From assembly GCF_036227485.1 (NCBI RefSeq), contig NZ_CP109479.1, positions 9,982,001 through 10,046,000 of the forward strand: a stretch of DNA of 64,000 nt, in the 5' to 3' direction. Both the position numbers and the translations under genes were made by a program. The DNA is from Streptomyces sp. NBC_01451. GTDB lineage: Bacteria > Actinomycetota > Actinomycetes > Streptomycetales > Streptomycetaceae. Below the pieces are notes generated by a model, which saw nothing but the letters and a program-made list of their open reading frames with translations, searched no databases and had not been told where the DNA came from. Shown piece after piece: positions 25,204 to 34,069 of the stretch. Position 1 is the stretch's first letter, and every line of letters starts with the position of its first letter.

Positions 25204-25247
25204 GGGTCGTCGTGAGTGAGACCGTCGTGAGCGGGGTCGCCGTATGA
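25200..25247 (+). CDS. 15-codon mini-ORF linking jetA to jetB by double ATGA overlap
   Basis: The ATG at 25200 overlaps the jetA stop (ATGA, 25200-25203). Its own TGA (25245-25247) overlaps the jetB ATG (ATGA, 25244-25247). The frame reads MRVVVSETVVSGVAV. It may serve only as a translational relay that keeps ribosomes moving from jetA to jetB. It could also be chance, since jetB lacks a strong ribosome site of its own. Confidence 0.35.
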   Translation: MRVVVSETVVSGVAV

Positions 25248-26659
25248 GCGGTGTCGCCGAGGGCGTCTCCCCTCTCGAACTCGCCGACTACCAGAAGGCG
25301 GTACGGCTGGTCCTGCGTCATCCGCTGGTCACGCCCGGATACCCGGACCGTGGGGCGCTGGCGACCGTGCGCCGCTGGGCCGACCAGTTGCGCACCGACC
25401 TGATGGAGACGCTCGGCTACCGTCTCGTCACCACCGCGGACACCGCCCGGCTCCAGCGTGCCCAGGACGCTCTGGACGCCACCCGCCCGGCCCTCACCCG
25501 CGCGGGACGCCCCTTCGACCGCCGCCGTTACGCCTACCTCGTGCTCGCTCTCGCGGCCCTGGGCCGCCATGGCGCGCAGGTGGCGCTGGGCGAGCTGGCC
25601 GACGCGGTCGCCGCCGACGCCGTACGCATCGACGGGCTCGGCCTCGACACCGCGCGCAAGCCCGACCGCGACGCGTTCGTCGACGCCGTCACCTGGCTCA
25701 CCGAACGAGGCGCGCTCACCCTCGCCGACGGTTCCGCCACCGCCTGGGCCGGCGATCCCGAGCGAGCCGAGGCCCTGTACGACATCGACCGCGAGATTCT
25801 CCTCGCCGTCCACCACCCGACCCGGGTCCTCCAGCACCTGACCTCCGTCACCGCGCTGCTCGACTCCGGGGGCGCGCTGGGCCTGTCCGCAGGCCGTGCC
25901 GCCCAGCGCCGCGACCAGGCCCGCCGCGCCCGACGTCTGGTGCTGGAGAACCCGGTCGCCTACTACGCCGACGCCGACACCGAACTCCTGGGCCAGCTGC
26001 GGGCCCCCGCCCTCGCCGAGGACCTGGAGCGGCTGACCGGGCTGGCGGTGGAGCGGCGGGCCGAGGGCGTGGCGCTCGTCGACACCTCCGGCCGGCTCTC
26101 CGACACGCGCTTCCCCGGCGGCGGTACCGTCGCGCAGGCCGCGCTGTTGCTCGCCGCCCGGATCAGTGCCGCCGTGCAGCGCGGCGGACGGCACGCCCTC
26201 GAACTGCTGCCCGCGCCCACCGCCGCCGAACGCCTCGCTGCCCGTGCCCGGCGGATCGACGGTGCCCTGCCCGCGCGCGGGCTGGTCGCCGAACTCGCCG
26301 GGCCGGGTGAGGAGTCGGTGGTCGGGACGCCCGGTGACGAGAGGCAGGAGCCCACGGAGACCCGCTACCCCTTCGTCACGGACTCCTGGCTCCGCGGCAG
26401 GCTCAGGGAGATCACCGTCGAGTACGGCGCGGGCTTCGCCGCCGATCTGCGCGGCGACCCGGACCGGCTGCTCGGTCAGGCTCTCGACCTGCTCGCGGCC
26501 ATGTCGCTGATCGTCCGGGTCGACGGCGGAGCCCTCGCTCTTCCCCTGATCGCCCGTTACCGCGGGGTCACTGCCCGGGTGAAAACTCGTACGGTGGCCC
26601 AACTGCCTGTCCAGACAGACCTGTTCGCCGACGACACCGCCAAGGATCCCACTCCGTGA
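25244..26659 (+). CDS. jetB: Wadjet protein JetB (TIGR02678/DUF2398)
   Basis: A 471-residue protein with the TIGR02678 signature near its start (LADYQKAVRLVLRHPLVTPG, then YPDRGALATVRRWADQLR) and a winged-helix-like C-terminal region (RDGLVRVD-like AAMSLIVRVDGGALALPLI). In Wadjet complexes JetB is the MukE-like partner that sits on the kleisin JetA. The gene starts at an ATG within ATGA after the mini-ORF and ends in GTGA overlapping the jetC start, so it is the second coupled gene of a four-gene operon. No frameshift or missing region is apparent. Confidence 0.88.
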   Translation: MSGVAEGVSPLELADYQKAVRLVLRHPLVTPGYPDRGALATVRRWADQLRTDLMETLGYRLVTTADTARLQRAQDALDATRPALTRAGRPFDRRRYAYLVLALAALGRHGAQVALGELADAVAADAVRIDGLGLDTARKPDRDAFVDAVTWLTERGALTLADGSATAWAGDPERAEALYDIDREILLAVHHPTRVLQHLTSVTALLDSGGALGLSAGRAAQRRDQARRARRLVLENPVAYYADADTELLGQLRAPALAEDLERLTGLAVERRAEGVALVDTSGRLSDTRFPGGGTVAQAALLLAARISAAVQRGGRHALELLPAPTAAERLAARARRIDGALPARGLVAELAGPGEESVVGTPGDERQEPTETRYPFVTDSWLRGRLREITVEYGAGFAADLRGDPDRLLGQALDLLAAMSLIVRVDGGALALPLIARYRGVTARVKTRTVAQLPVQTDLFADDTAKDPTP

Positions 26660-29600
26660 GCACCCCCGCTCCCACCCCCGCCGCCCGTTACGTCCCTACC
26701 CGCGCCGGGATCATCAACCTGTGGGACTACCGGGACGAGGAGTTCTCCTTCGCCGGCGGCTGGCTGGTGCTGCGCGGTCCCAACGGGTCCGGCAAGACCA
26801 AGGCGCTGGAAGTCCTCTTCCCGTTCGTCCTCGACGGCCGTATCGACCCCAAGCGGCTCAACCCGTTCGCCGCCGAGGACCGCACGATGAAGTCGAACCT
26901 GCTCTTCCGCGGGCAGGACAGCGCGCTCGGCTACGTCTGGATCGAGTTCACCCACCGTGAGACTGGCGAGACCGTCACCTGCGGCATCGGGCTGCACGCC
27001 CAGCGGCACCGCGACACGCCCGCCCGCTGGCACTTCGTCGCCGAAGGCCGCGTCGGCGAGGACTTCTCGCTCCTCACCCACGACGACCGGCCGATGACGA
27101 AGAAGCAGCTCGCCGCCGAACTCGGACGCGAGCTGATCGCCTCCACGGCCGACTACCGCGCCGCCGTCGACCGGCGCCTGTTCGGTCTCGGCCCGGAGCG
27201 GTACGAGCAACTGCTCACCCTGATCCTCACGCTGCGCCGCCCGCAGCTCGCCAAGAACCTCGACCCGGCCAGGCTCTCCGACACCCTCACCGCCGGTCTG
27301 CGCCCGCTCGACGACGACCTGATCGCCGAGGCGGCCCGCTCCTTCGAGGACATGGAGTCCGTGCAGCGCACCCTGGAGGGGCTGGTGGCCGCCGACGACG
27401 CCACCCGTGCCTTCCTCGCGAGCTACTCCACCTACCTGCGCGTCCACGCCCGCTCCGCCGCGGACCGGCTCACCGCCCGCCGCACCGAGACCGCCGAGCG
27501 CGCCGCGGCACTGCGCGCCGCCACCGTGGAGCTGGCGGCGGCCCGCGAGCAGCAGGCCGCCGCCGAGACCCGCGCCGAGTCGGCCGACGCCTCGCTCGCC
27601 GCCCAGCGCGCCCGCCTGGACCAGCTGCGCTCCTCCGCCGCCTACCAGGCCGTCGAGCAACTGGCCGACCTGGAACGCCTGGTACGCACCTGCGAGCAGA
27701 CCGCCCGGCAGGCCACCGCCGAACGCGAACGCCGTACGGCAGCCACCGGCCGCGCCCGCGCCGAGGCCGAACACGCCGCCGGGATCGCTGCCGAACTCGA
27801 CGCCGCCGTCTCCCGGGACGCCGCCGCCGTCGCCGACCACGCCCACACCTCCGGCCTTCCGTGGACCCCGGCCGACGCCGAACCCGTCCGCCTCGCCGAA
27901 CGCTCCGCCGCGCTGGCCGCGGCCCGGTACGAAGGCGTGCGGGCCGTGCGTGCCGCTCAGCAGGCGGCACGCGGCGCCGAGCAGACCCGCGACCTCGCCC
28001 GCGTCTCGCTCGACCGTGCCGAAGAGGCCGTCACCGCGGCCGAAACCGCGGAGACCGCAGCCGAGTCGGCCCTCGAATCCGCCCGTGAACAGGCCCGTAC
28101 GGCGCTCGGCCGGTGGACGGAGGCGCACGGCCGGCTGCTGACGCAGGAGGGGGCTTCCCGGCTCGCCGAAGCCCTCGAACTCACCGGCGAGACGGATGCG
28201 GTGACGCTCGCCGACGCCTTCACCGAGGCCACCGCTCCCGCCGTGCAGGAACAGCGCGACACCCTTGCCGCCCTGCGCGCACAGCGCACCGACGTCGAGC
28301 GCCGCCACGCCGAGACCGAGGCCGAACGCGACCGGATCGCCGCCGAACACGACGACGCCCCGCCCCCGGCCCGGGCACGCACCGCCACCCGGAGGCTCGA
28401 CGAAGGCACACCACTGTGGCAACTCGTCGACTTCGACGAGAAGCTGACGGACACTCAGCGAGCGGGACTGGAAGCGGCCCTGGAGGCGTCGGGCCTCCTC
28501 GACGCCCTCGTCACAGCGCAGGACACCCCGGTGGAGGCCGGGCACAGCGAGGCCTACCTCCGGGCCGGAGCCCCGGTGAGCGGACCGAGCCTCGCCGATC
28601 TGCTGCGGCCCGACAACCCCGGCGCCCCGGGGGACCCCGCCGCGATCCCGGCCGCGCGGATCACCGCCGTACTGCGCTCCGTCGCCGTCACCGGAGACCT
28701 CGACACCGCAACCCCGCGGATCGGCCCCGACGGCCGGTACGCGGCCGGTGTCCTGGCCGGTGCCCACAGCAAGGAGTACGCCGAGTACGTCGGCGCCACC
28801 GCCCGCGCCCGCAGGCGGGCCGCCCGGATCGCCGCCTGCGAGGCGCTGCTGGCCGAACTCTCCGCACAGCTCGACGAGTTGGCGCGCACCCGGGCCCGTA
28901 CGGAAGCCGCCCTGGAGGTGTATTCCGCCGCCCGGGCCGCCCTGCCCCGCACCAACGACATCACGCAGGCCCTGCGCGACCTCGACCGGGCAGCGGAGCG
29001 GCTGCGTGCCACCCGCGACGCCGCCGACGCAGCCCAGGCCACGTACGACGAGTCGGTGGCCGCCTGCTCGATCGCCGCGCGCGCCCTGCGCCGTACCGCG
29101 GCCGAGCACGGCATCGAGGTCGAGCGCGTCGACGCCGTGGAGACCGCCACCCGCGCCTTCGAGGCGGCGGTACGCGAACTGTCCGCCCGCCGCCGCGAGC
29201 ACGCCCGCCAGACCGAGGCCGCCCAGGCGGGCGCCGACCGGCTCACCGCCGCCGCCGAGGACGAGGAGGCGGCGCTGGACACCGAGCGCGTCGCGCGGCG
29301 CCGGCACACCGAGGAGGCCGCGGGACTTGAGGCCCTCCAGGACGCTGTCGGGGCCGAGGCGCAGGAGGTGATGCGCCAGGTGAAGGAAGCCGAGGACGGG
29401 ATCGACGCCCTGGCCCGGGAGGCCGAGGCGGCCCGCACCGCCCAGCACGCCGCGATCGCGGGCTCCGCGGCGGCCGAAGCCCGCCGTACGGCCGCCGACG
29501 AGGCCGGGGCGGTCGCCGCGACGGAGCAGAAGGACACCGCCCGCTCCCTGCGTCCGTACGCAGCCCGCGAACTCCTCGACATCCTGCGCTGCCCGCCCGG

Positions 29601-30753
29601 CCTCGCCTGGCCCGCCCAGGAGGCCGACTGGGCCGGCGAGGCACTCCCGCCGGCCGTGGTCGCCGTGCACGAGGCGATCCTCGCCGCGACCCGCGACCTC
29701 ACCCCCACCGAGACCAGCCTCAAGCAGTCCGTCACCCGGCTCACCAAGGCCCTGGACGACCTGCAGGCACAGCTCGCCGCCGCCGGACAGGACTACCGGC
29801 CCGAATGGGACGGCTCCGACGGTGTCATTCTCGTCCGCGTGGCAGACGAAGAGGGCCCGCTGCCCGTCGCCGCCTTCGCACAGAAGATCTCCTCCCACCG
29901 CCGGGACCAGTCCGAACTGCTCTCCGAGTCCGAGCAGCGCATCCTGGAGGACGCCCTGCTCACCCGGCTCGCCCAGCAGATCCACGACCGCACCGTCGAC
30001 GCCCGCGACCTGATCCGGCGCATGAACAGCGACATGCGCAAGCGGCAGATGTCCTCAGGGACGACGGTCGGGGTGAGCTGGCTGCTCGCCGACCACCTCG
30101 ACGACGAACAGCGCACGGTCTGCGGCCTCCTCGACGCCGACGCCGCCCGCCTGGGCCCCGACGGACTCGCCCGCGTGCGCACGCACTTCGCGGCGCAGAT
30201 CAAGACCGCCCGCGCCCGCCACCGTGACCAGACCTACCGCGAGCTGCTCGCCGAGGTCCTCGACTACCGGCGCTGGCGGCAGTTCGCGTTCCAGCTCGTC
30301 CGCCCCGACAGGAGCGAGGAGCGGCTCACCCGCGCCCGGCACAGCCGGCTGTCGGGCGGTGAGCAGTCCGTGTCGCTGCACCTGCCGCTGTTCGCCGCCG
30401 CCCACGCCATGCTCAACTCCGCCGACCCGCACGCCCCGCGTCTGCTCGCCCTCGACGAGGCCTTCGCGGGCGTGGACGACACGGGGCGCGGCGAACTCAT
30501 GTCGCTGGCGGCGCAGTTCGACCTCGACCTGTTCATGACCGGCTACGACCTGTGGGCCGCCCACGCCTCCGTGTCCGCCGCCGCCCACTACGACCTCGCG
30601 CACACCGCCGTCGACCACACCGTCTCCGCGCTGTTGCTGGTCTGGGACGGTGACCGGCTCCTCGCCGACGACACCGGCGACCTCACCGCCGCCCTCGGCT
30701 CGCCCGGCACCCGGCGCGTTCCGGTGCCCGAGGAGGCGGAGGTTGTCCACTGA
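26656..30753 (+). CDS. jetC: Wadjet SMC-like ATPase JetC (TIGR02680)
   Basis: A 1365-residue SMC/MukB-like motor. Walker A is GPNGSGKT at residues 41-48, with the preceding WLVLR strand. Two long Ala/Glu/Arg-rich coiled coils (about 240-540 and 680-1000) flank a central hinge-like region. The C-terminal head carries LSGGEQS near 1232 and Walker B LLALDEAFAGVDD near 1263. The N-terminal RYVPTRAGIINLWDY is typical of TIGR02680. It should form the DNA-extruding core of the complex. The GTG start overlaps the jetB stop (GTGA); the 3' end overlaps jetD by 11 bp. Confidence 0.92.
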   Translation: MSTPAPTPAARYVPTRAGIINLWDYRDEEFSFAGGWLVLRGPNGSGKTKALEVLFPFVLDGRIDPKRLNPFAAEDRTMKSNLLFRGQDSALGYVWIEFTHRETGETVTCGIGLHAQRHRDTPARWHFVAEGRVGEDFSLLTHDDRPMTKKQLAAELGRELIASTADYRAAVDRRLFGLGPERYEQLLTLILTLRRPQLAKNLDPARLSDTLTAGLRPLDDDLIAEAARSFEDMESVQRTLEGLVAADDATRAFLASYSTYLRVHARSAADRLTARRTETAERAAALRAATVELAAAREQQAAAETRAESADASLAAQRARLDQLRSSAAYQAVEQLADLERLVRTCEQTARQATAERERRTAATGRARAEAEHAAGIAAELDAAVSRDAAAVADHAHTSGLPWTPADAEPVRLAERSAALAAARYEGVRAVRAAQQAARGAEQTRDLARVSLDRAEEAVTAAETAETAAESALESAREQARTALGRWTEAHGRLLTQEGASRLAEALELTGETDAVTLADAFTEATAPAVQEQRDTLAALRAQRTDVERRHAETEAERDRIAAEHDDAPPPARARTATRRLDEGTPLWQLVDFDEKLTDTQRAGLEAALEASGLLDALVTAQDTPVEAGHSEAYLRAGAPVSGPSLADLLRPDNPGAPGDPAAIPAARITAVLRSVAVTGDLDTATPRIGPDGRYAAGVLAGAHSKEYAEYVGATARARRRAARIAACEALLAELSAQLDELARTRARTEAALEVYSAARAALPRTNDITQALRDLDRAAERLRATRDAADAAQATYDESVAACSIAARALRRTAAEHGIEVERVDAVETATRAFEAAVRELSARRREHARQTEAAQAGADRLTAAAEDEEAALDTERVARRRHTEEAAGLEALQDAVGAEAQEVMRQVKEAEDGIDALAREAEAARTAQHAAIAGSAAAEARRTAADEAGAVAATEQKDTARSLRPYAARELLDILRCPPGLAWPAQEADWAGEALPPAVVAVHEAILAATRDLTPTETSLKQSVTRLTKALDDLQAQLAAAGQDYRPEWDGSDGVILVRVADEEGPLPVAAFAQKISSHRRDQSELLSESEQRILEDALLTRLAQQIHDRTVDARDLIRRMNSDMRKRQMSSGTTVGVSWLLADHLDDEQRTVCGLLDADAARLGPDGLARVRTHFAAQIKTARARHRDQTYRELLAEVLDYRRWRQFAFQLVRPDRSEERLTRARHSRLSGGEQSVSLHLPLFAAAHAMLNSADPHAPRLLALDEAFAGVDDTGRGELMSLAAQFDLDLFMTGYDLWAAHASVSAAAHYDLAHTAVDHTVSALLLVWDGDRLLADDTGDLTAALGSPGTRRVPVPEEAEVVH

Positions 30754-32011
30754 GCGTGATCCGTCGGCGTACGACGAACTCCGGGGCGAGGGCTGGACCC
30801 GGCTGCTCGCCGCGGCCCGCCGCAGACTGGAGCGCACCGGCGGTGCCCTCGACGGCGACGTAGGACTCACGACGCCCAGCGAGGCGGAGCGCCGCACCGT
30901 CATCGGCGTCACCGGCCGCTACCGGCCCGAGACCGCCAAACGTCTCGCCGTACCCCTGGGCGACCTGGACGGCTATCTCTACGACCGCTACGGCACCGGT
31001 CTCCTCCAGACCCTCGGCCAGATGCACGGCCCGCTGCGCGACCGGCCGGCAGAACGCGCCGACGAGGGGGCCCACCGAGACCGGGCCCTGAAGGCCGCCC
31101 ACACCAGCCGGCTCGCCGGACAAGGATGGTTCGCCGCCTGGCTGGACCGGATCGCCGCCGACGGTACCCTCACCCGTCTCGTACGCCGGGGGGACGTGCG
31201 GCTCCTTGACGCGGCGGTGCACGTCCTGGAGCGACTCTTCGGGGAATCGGTTCCCGGGTCCTCGGCCGGTGTCCTGCCGCTTCCCGTCCTCGCCGAGTGG
31301 GCCACCGGCGACACCAAAGCCCTCGTGCCCGGCACCGCGCTCGAACAGCTCGTCCTGCGCGCCCTCACCCTGCGCAACGGCGATGGTCCGGCCGTACCGC
31401 GCGACCGGGCCGGGCGGCGCGCCCTCTGGGTGAGCGTCGGAGCCATCGCGGACGACCTCGCCAGCCAGGTCCTCGTCCTCAACATCGGAGCCAGGGGAGA
31501 CACCGTCGTCTGCGACTGGCTGCGTGACGCCGCCGATTTCGGCATACCGTTCCGGCTCACCCTCCACCAGCTCACCACCGACCCCGTCGTCCCTGCCGCC
31601 CACACCATCTTCGTCTGCGAGAACCCGGCCGTCCTGCGCGCCGCGGCCGGCGAACTGCGGAACACCGGCGCCGCCCTGGTCTGCACCGAGGGAGTCCCGT
31701 CCGCCGCCTGCCACAAACTGCTCGGCGACGCCGTACGCGCCGGAGCACGGCTGTACTGGCGCGCCGACTTCGACTGGGCGGGCCTGCGCATCACCTCGGA
31801 CGCCGTGGTCCGCCACGGCGCCCACCCCTGGCGGATGACCACCGCCGACTACACGGCGGCCCTCGGAGAGGGCGAGTCCACACCTCTCGTGGGACCACCC
31901 GCTGCCAGTTCCTGGGATCCCGGACTGGCGCCGGCCATGGCGGAATCGGGCAGCGCGGTCATGGAGGAACGCCTCCTGCCCGCTCTCCTGTCCGACCTCG
32001 CCCTTACCTGA
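30743..32011 (+). CDS. jetD: Wadjet nuclease JetD (TIGR02679, Toprim-like)
   Basis: A 422-residue protein. The C-terminal DUF2399 region carries a Toprim-like acidic set: Glu316 in CTEGVPSAACHKLL, and Asp342 and Asp344 in RADFDWAGLRI. The N-terminal half matches the DUF3323-type segment (TVIGVTGRYRPETAKRLAVP). JetD is the topoisomerase-VI-like nuclease that cuts the captured plasmid. I chose the TTG at 30743 because GAGGAGG lies six bases upstream; this gives an 11-bp overlap with jetC. A longer frame from 30650 is possible but adds low-complexity sequence read from inside jetC. Confidence 0.9.
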   Translation: MSTERDPSAYDELRGEGWTRLLAAARRRLERTGGALDGDVGLTTPSEAERRTVIGVTGRYRPETAKRLAVPLGDLDGYLYDRYGTGLLQTLGQMHGPLRDRPAERADEGAHRDRALKAAHTSRLAGQGWFAAWLDRIAADGTLTRLVRRGDVRLLDAAVHVLERLFGESVPGSSAGVLPLPVLAEWATGDTKALVPGTALEQLVLRALTLRNGDGPAVPRDRAGRRALWVSVGAIADDLASQVLVLNIGARGDTVVCDWLRDAADFGIPFRLTLHQLTTDPVVPAAHTIFVCENPAVLRAAAGELRNTGAALVCTEGVPSAACHKLLGDAVRAGARLYWRADFDWAGLRITSDAVVRHGAHPWRMTTADYTAALGEGESTPLVGPPAASSWDPGLAPAMAESGSAVMEERLLPALLSDLALT

Positions 32012-32039
32012 CCCCACTACCCCGACTGACCGGACGCGG

Positions 32040-32056
32040 CGACCCTACGTGGGTCG
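32040..32056. promoter_or_regulatory. Short inverted repeat just before the Fic gene
   Basis: cgaccc (32040-32045) and gggtcg (32051-32056) flank tacgt. It lies about 13 bp before the likely Fic start and 29 bp after the jetD stop. It may be an operator; the arms are short, so this is tentative. Confidence 0.3.
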
Positions 32057-32068
32057 TAGTGTCGAGGG

Positions 32069-33214
32069 CTGCTGTTCGCCACGCCTTCCCTGACCTCGGA
32101 CGACCTCCGCGTCATCGACGAGATCGAGGCGCTCCGTACCGAGTTCCGTCGTCGGCTCGCCCAGCCTCGGCGCTGGGAGGGGCAACTCCGCCGGTCGCTC
32201 ACCGCGGCCGCTGTGCGGGGATCGACCCACATCGAGGGCTACACGATCAGCGCCGAGGACGCCGAGACCCTGATCGCCGGCGGGGACGTCTCTCCTGAGA
32301 CCGACGAGGCGACCCGTAACGCCGTCACGGGCTACCGCGACGCCCTCACCTACATCCAGCATGCCGCGAACTTCCAGATCTTCTCCTGGGACCACACCCT
32401 GCTCTCGGCCCTGCACTTCATGATGGCCCGGGGTGTCGACCGGGAGGTGCGCCCCGGCGAGTACCGCACCAGCGGCGTGGGGGTCTCCGGCGGCCCGAAC
32501 CGTCCGCCGGTGTACACGGCCCCGGACCCTGGGCAGGTGCCCGAGTTGATGGACGAGCTCGTCCACTGGCTCACCGAAGGGGACCTTGACGCCCCGGCCC
32601 TCGTACGGGCCTCCATGGCTCACTTCAACCTGGTCTCCATCCACCCCTGGCGCGACGGCAACGGCCGGATGCCCCGTGCCGTCCACACCCTCGTCCTCGG
32701 GCGCGAGGACATCCTCGCCCCCGAGTTCTCCAGCATCGAGGAGTGGCTCGGCGCGGACACGTACAACACCCTTGAGTACTACGGCGCCCTCCGCGATGTC
32801 CAAGCCGGCTCTTGGCAGCCGGAGCGCGACGCCGCCTCCTGGATCAGGTTCTGCCTGACCGCCCACCACCTCCAGGCCCAGGAGGTGCAGCGCCGTTTCG
32901 AAGCGGCGGCCCGGCTCTGGTTCCGTCTGGAACACCTCGCCGAGCAGCACCGTCTCGGCGAACGCACCGTCTCGGCCCTGTACGCCGCCGCCGAGGGGCA
33001 CCTGCGGCGCACCACCTACCAGGCCGAGGAATCCCTCACCCGCGACCAGGCCCTCGCCGACCTCCGTACCCTGCGCCGCCTGGACCTCGTCGAGTCCGTC
33101 GGCCACGCCCGCACCCAGCGGTACGTCGGCGGCACTGCCCTCCGGAAGATCCGTACCGAGGTCCGTGCGGAGGTCCACGCTGATCTGTACCGCGAGCCCT
33201 ACCGTCGGCCGTGA
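32069..33214 (+). CDS. Fic domain protein (AMP transferase family) with N-terminal inhibitory motif
   Basis: A protein of up to 381 residues. The Fic active-site motif is HPWRDGNGRMPR (residues 192-203; His192 catalytic). An inhibitory-helix motif S-T-H-I-E-G (52-57) fits the (S/T)xxxE(G/N) rule for the N-terminal-helix class. A winged-helix-like C-terminus (ALADLRTLRRLDLVESVG) is also seen. The start is uncertain. Homologous sequence begins at about LFATPSLTSDD, but the first ATG/GTG in frame is the GTG at 32213, which would leave out the N-terminal residues. CTG at 32069 or 32072 is the only start that keeps them. It follows jetD by 57 bp and may be a toxin or regulator co-carried with Wadjet. 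Confidence 0.82.
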   Translation: MLFATPSLTSDDLRVIDEIEALRTEFRRRLAQPRRWEGQLRRSLTAAAVRGSTHIEGYTISAEDAETLIAGGDVSPETDEATRNAVTGYRDALTYIQHAANFQIFSWDHTLLSALHFMMARGVDREVRPGEYRTSGVGVSGGPNRPPVYTAPDPGQVPELMDELVHWLTEGDLDAPALVRASMAHFNLVSIHPWRDGNGRMPRAVHTLVLGREDILAPEFSSIEEWLGADTYNTLEYYGALRDVQAGSWQPERDAASWIRFCLTAHHLQAQEVQRRFEAAARLWFRLEHLAEQHRLGERTVSALYAAAEGHLRRTTYQAEESLTRDQALADLRTLRRLDLVESVGHARTQRYVGGTALRKIRTEVRAEVHADLYREPYRRP

Positions 33215-33230
33215 GGGGGGTGCCATGAAT

Positions 33231-33261
33231 CAGGTGTGACCTTCCCCGAAGGAGCCACCTG
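33231..33261 (+). terminator. Two-tier hairpin after the Fic gene
   Basis: Outer arms caggtg/cacctg enclose inner arms ccttc/gaagg with a ccc loop. It lies 17 bp after the Fic stop. There is no T run, so termination is uncertain. The right arm also contains GAAGGAG, placed like a ribosome site for the ATG at 33262, so it might instead shield a start site of a now-decayed gene. Confidence 0.4.
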
Positions 33262-33703
33262 ATGAGTACGGCGACGGATCACCGGATCGAGACTGTGGGC
33301 TGGGTGTCGCTTGCCGTGGCCGACCGCAGTGTCCAGGGTGCCGACGTGAAGTCGAGAGCAGGGCCACGAAGTCCCAGATCGTGCTGCATGCCACCACCCC
33401 TGGCCGGCATGGGCAGACGCCTCTTGCCACCCATGCCCGGGCAGCGGGCCGCGGTGCCGTCATCAGGAACGAGGGGCACTGGGACGGGCTGCCAAAGGAT
33501 GACAACCGACGGATGGGGCGGCTGCCGTGCGCATCGAGGTCGGCCATCGGCCTCTTTCGGTCCCTGGCGAACTGACCGGCCCCCGCCCCGTCACCGTGAA
33601 GCCGACACCGGAGGGCGGTTCAACAAGGCCATCAGCGGCCGATCCTCATCACCCGGGCCCTCCCGGCGGCGGGACTGGGCGGCAACATCGCCTGTGGTTA
33701 CCT
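33262..33703. other. Degraded sequence after the hairpin, no supported gene
   Basis: An ATG at 33262 follows GAAGGAG, and the first 30 codons (MSTATDHRIETVGWVSLAVA) look like the start of a real protein. After that the frame degenerates into low-complexity sequence with no recognisable domain. I interpret it as a gene start whose body has been lost. Nothing else is seen before the IstB fragment. Confidence 0.35.
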
Positions 33704-33856
33704 GAGTTGAGCGAGCTGACCAGCAAGCGCATCCGCACCACGGCCGGGCAGCTCGGCGTGCCGCACCTCGCCGAGGCCCCGGGGGGAGTACGTCGCCCGG
33801 TCGAAGGAGGCCAAGATGGGTAATCTCGACTTCGGCGACCTGGTCCTGTCCGAAGA
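33704..33856 (+). pseudogene. N-terminal-side fragment of an IS21 IstB ATPase, frameshifted
   Basis: One frame gives ELTSKRIRTTAGQLGVPHLA. After a frameshift near 33785 another gives EYVARSKEAKMGNLDFGDLV, then LSEE. Both match the first 60 or so residues of IstB before the Walker region. The fragment then joins abruptly to an integrase tail. Together with 18841-18990 this is the opposite half of an IstB gene, but I cannot say whether both came from one copy. Confidence 0.6.
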
Positions 33857-33979
33857 GTCACGATCGAGTTCCGGTCCACCCTTGAACGCCAGCGAGACGA
33901 CGCGGCCGCCAAGGGGCAGGTCGCACGCGAGCAGATCTTCGACGGAATCCTTGCACGCCTCGATGTGCAAGCCAGCTGA
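33857..33979 (+). pseudogene. C-terminal tail of a Tn554-like integrase
   Basis: The frame VTIEFRSTLERQRDDAAAKG, QVAREQIFDGILARLDVQAS ends at a TGA (33977-33979). From memory this is the usual C-terminus of the large actinobacterial integrase whose preceding segment appears at 22120-22285 on the other strand. The 5' side is fused to the IstB fragment. The two integrase pieces do not overlap and bracket the Wadjet/Fic genes. Confidence 0.55.
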
Positions 33980-34069
33980 GGTGCCGCGTGCCTGGCAGCC
34001 TCTACGCGAAGGACAACGCGCCTAGCGGCCACAATTCCTTCCTGGCAGTAGCCGTGCTCTCCTTGACCT

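Noticed and set aside
26557..29985. A 1142-codon open frame on the minus strand across jetB and jetC
   Set aside because: It is the GC-rich mirror of JetC (long Gly/Val/Arg runs, no domains); JetC has Walker motifs and coiled coils in the plus frame.
30650..30742. Upstream extension of jetD
   Set aside because: It would overlap jetC by over 100 bp with low-complexity sequence; GAGGAGG marks the TTG at 30743.
32059..32298. Separate small gene starting GTG at 32059
   Set aside because: It is out of frame with the Fic N-terminal sequence, which is recognisable in the other frame across the same bases.
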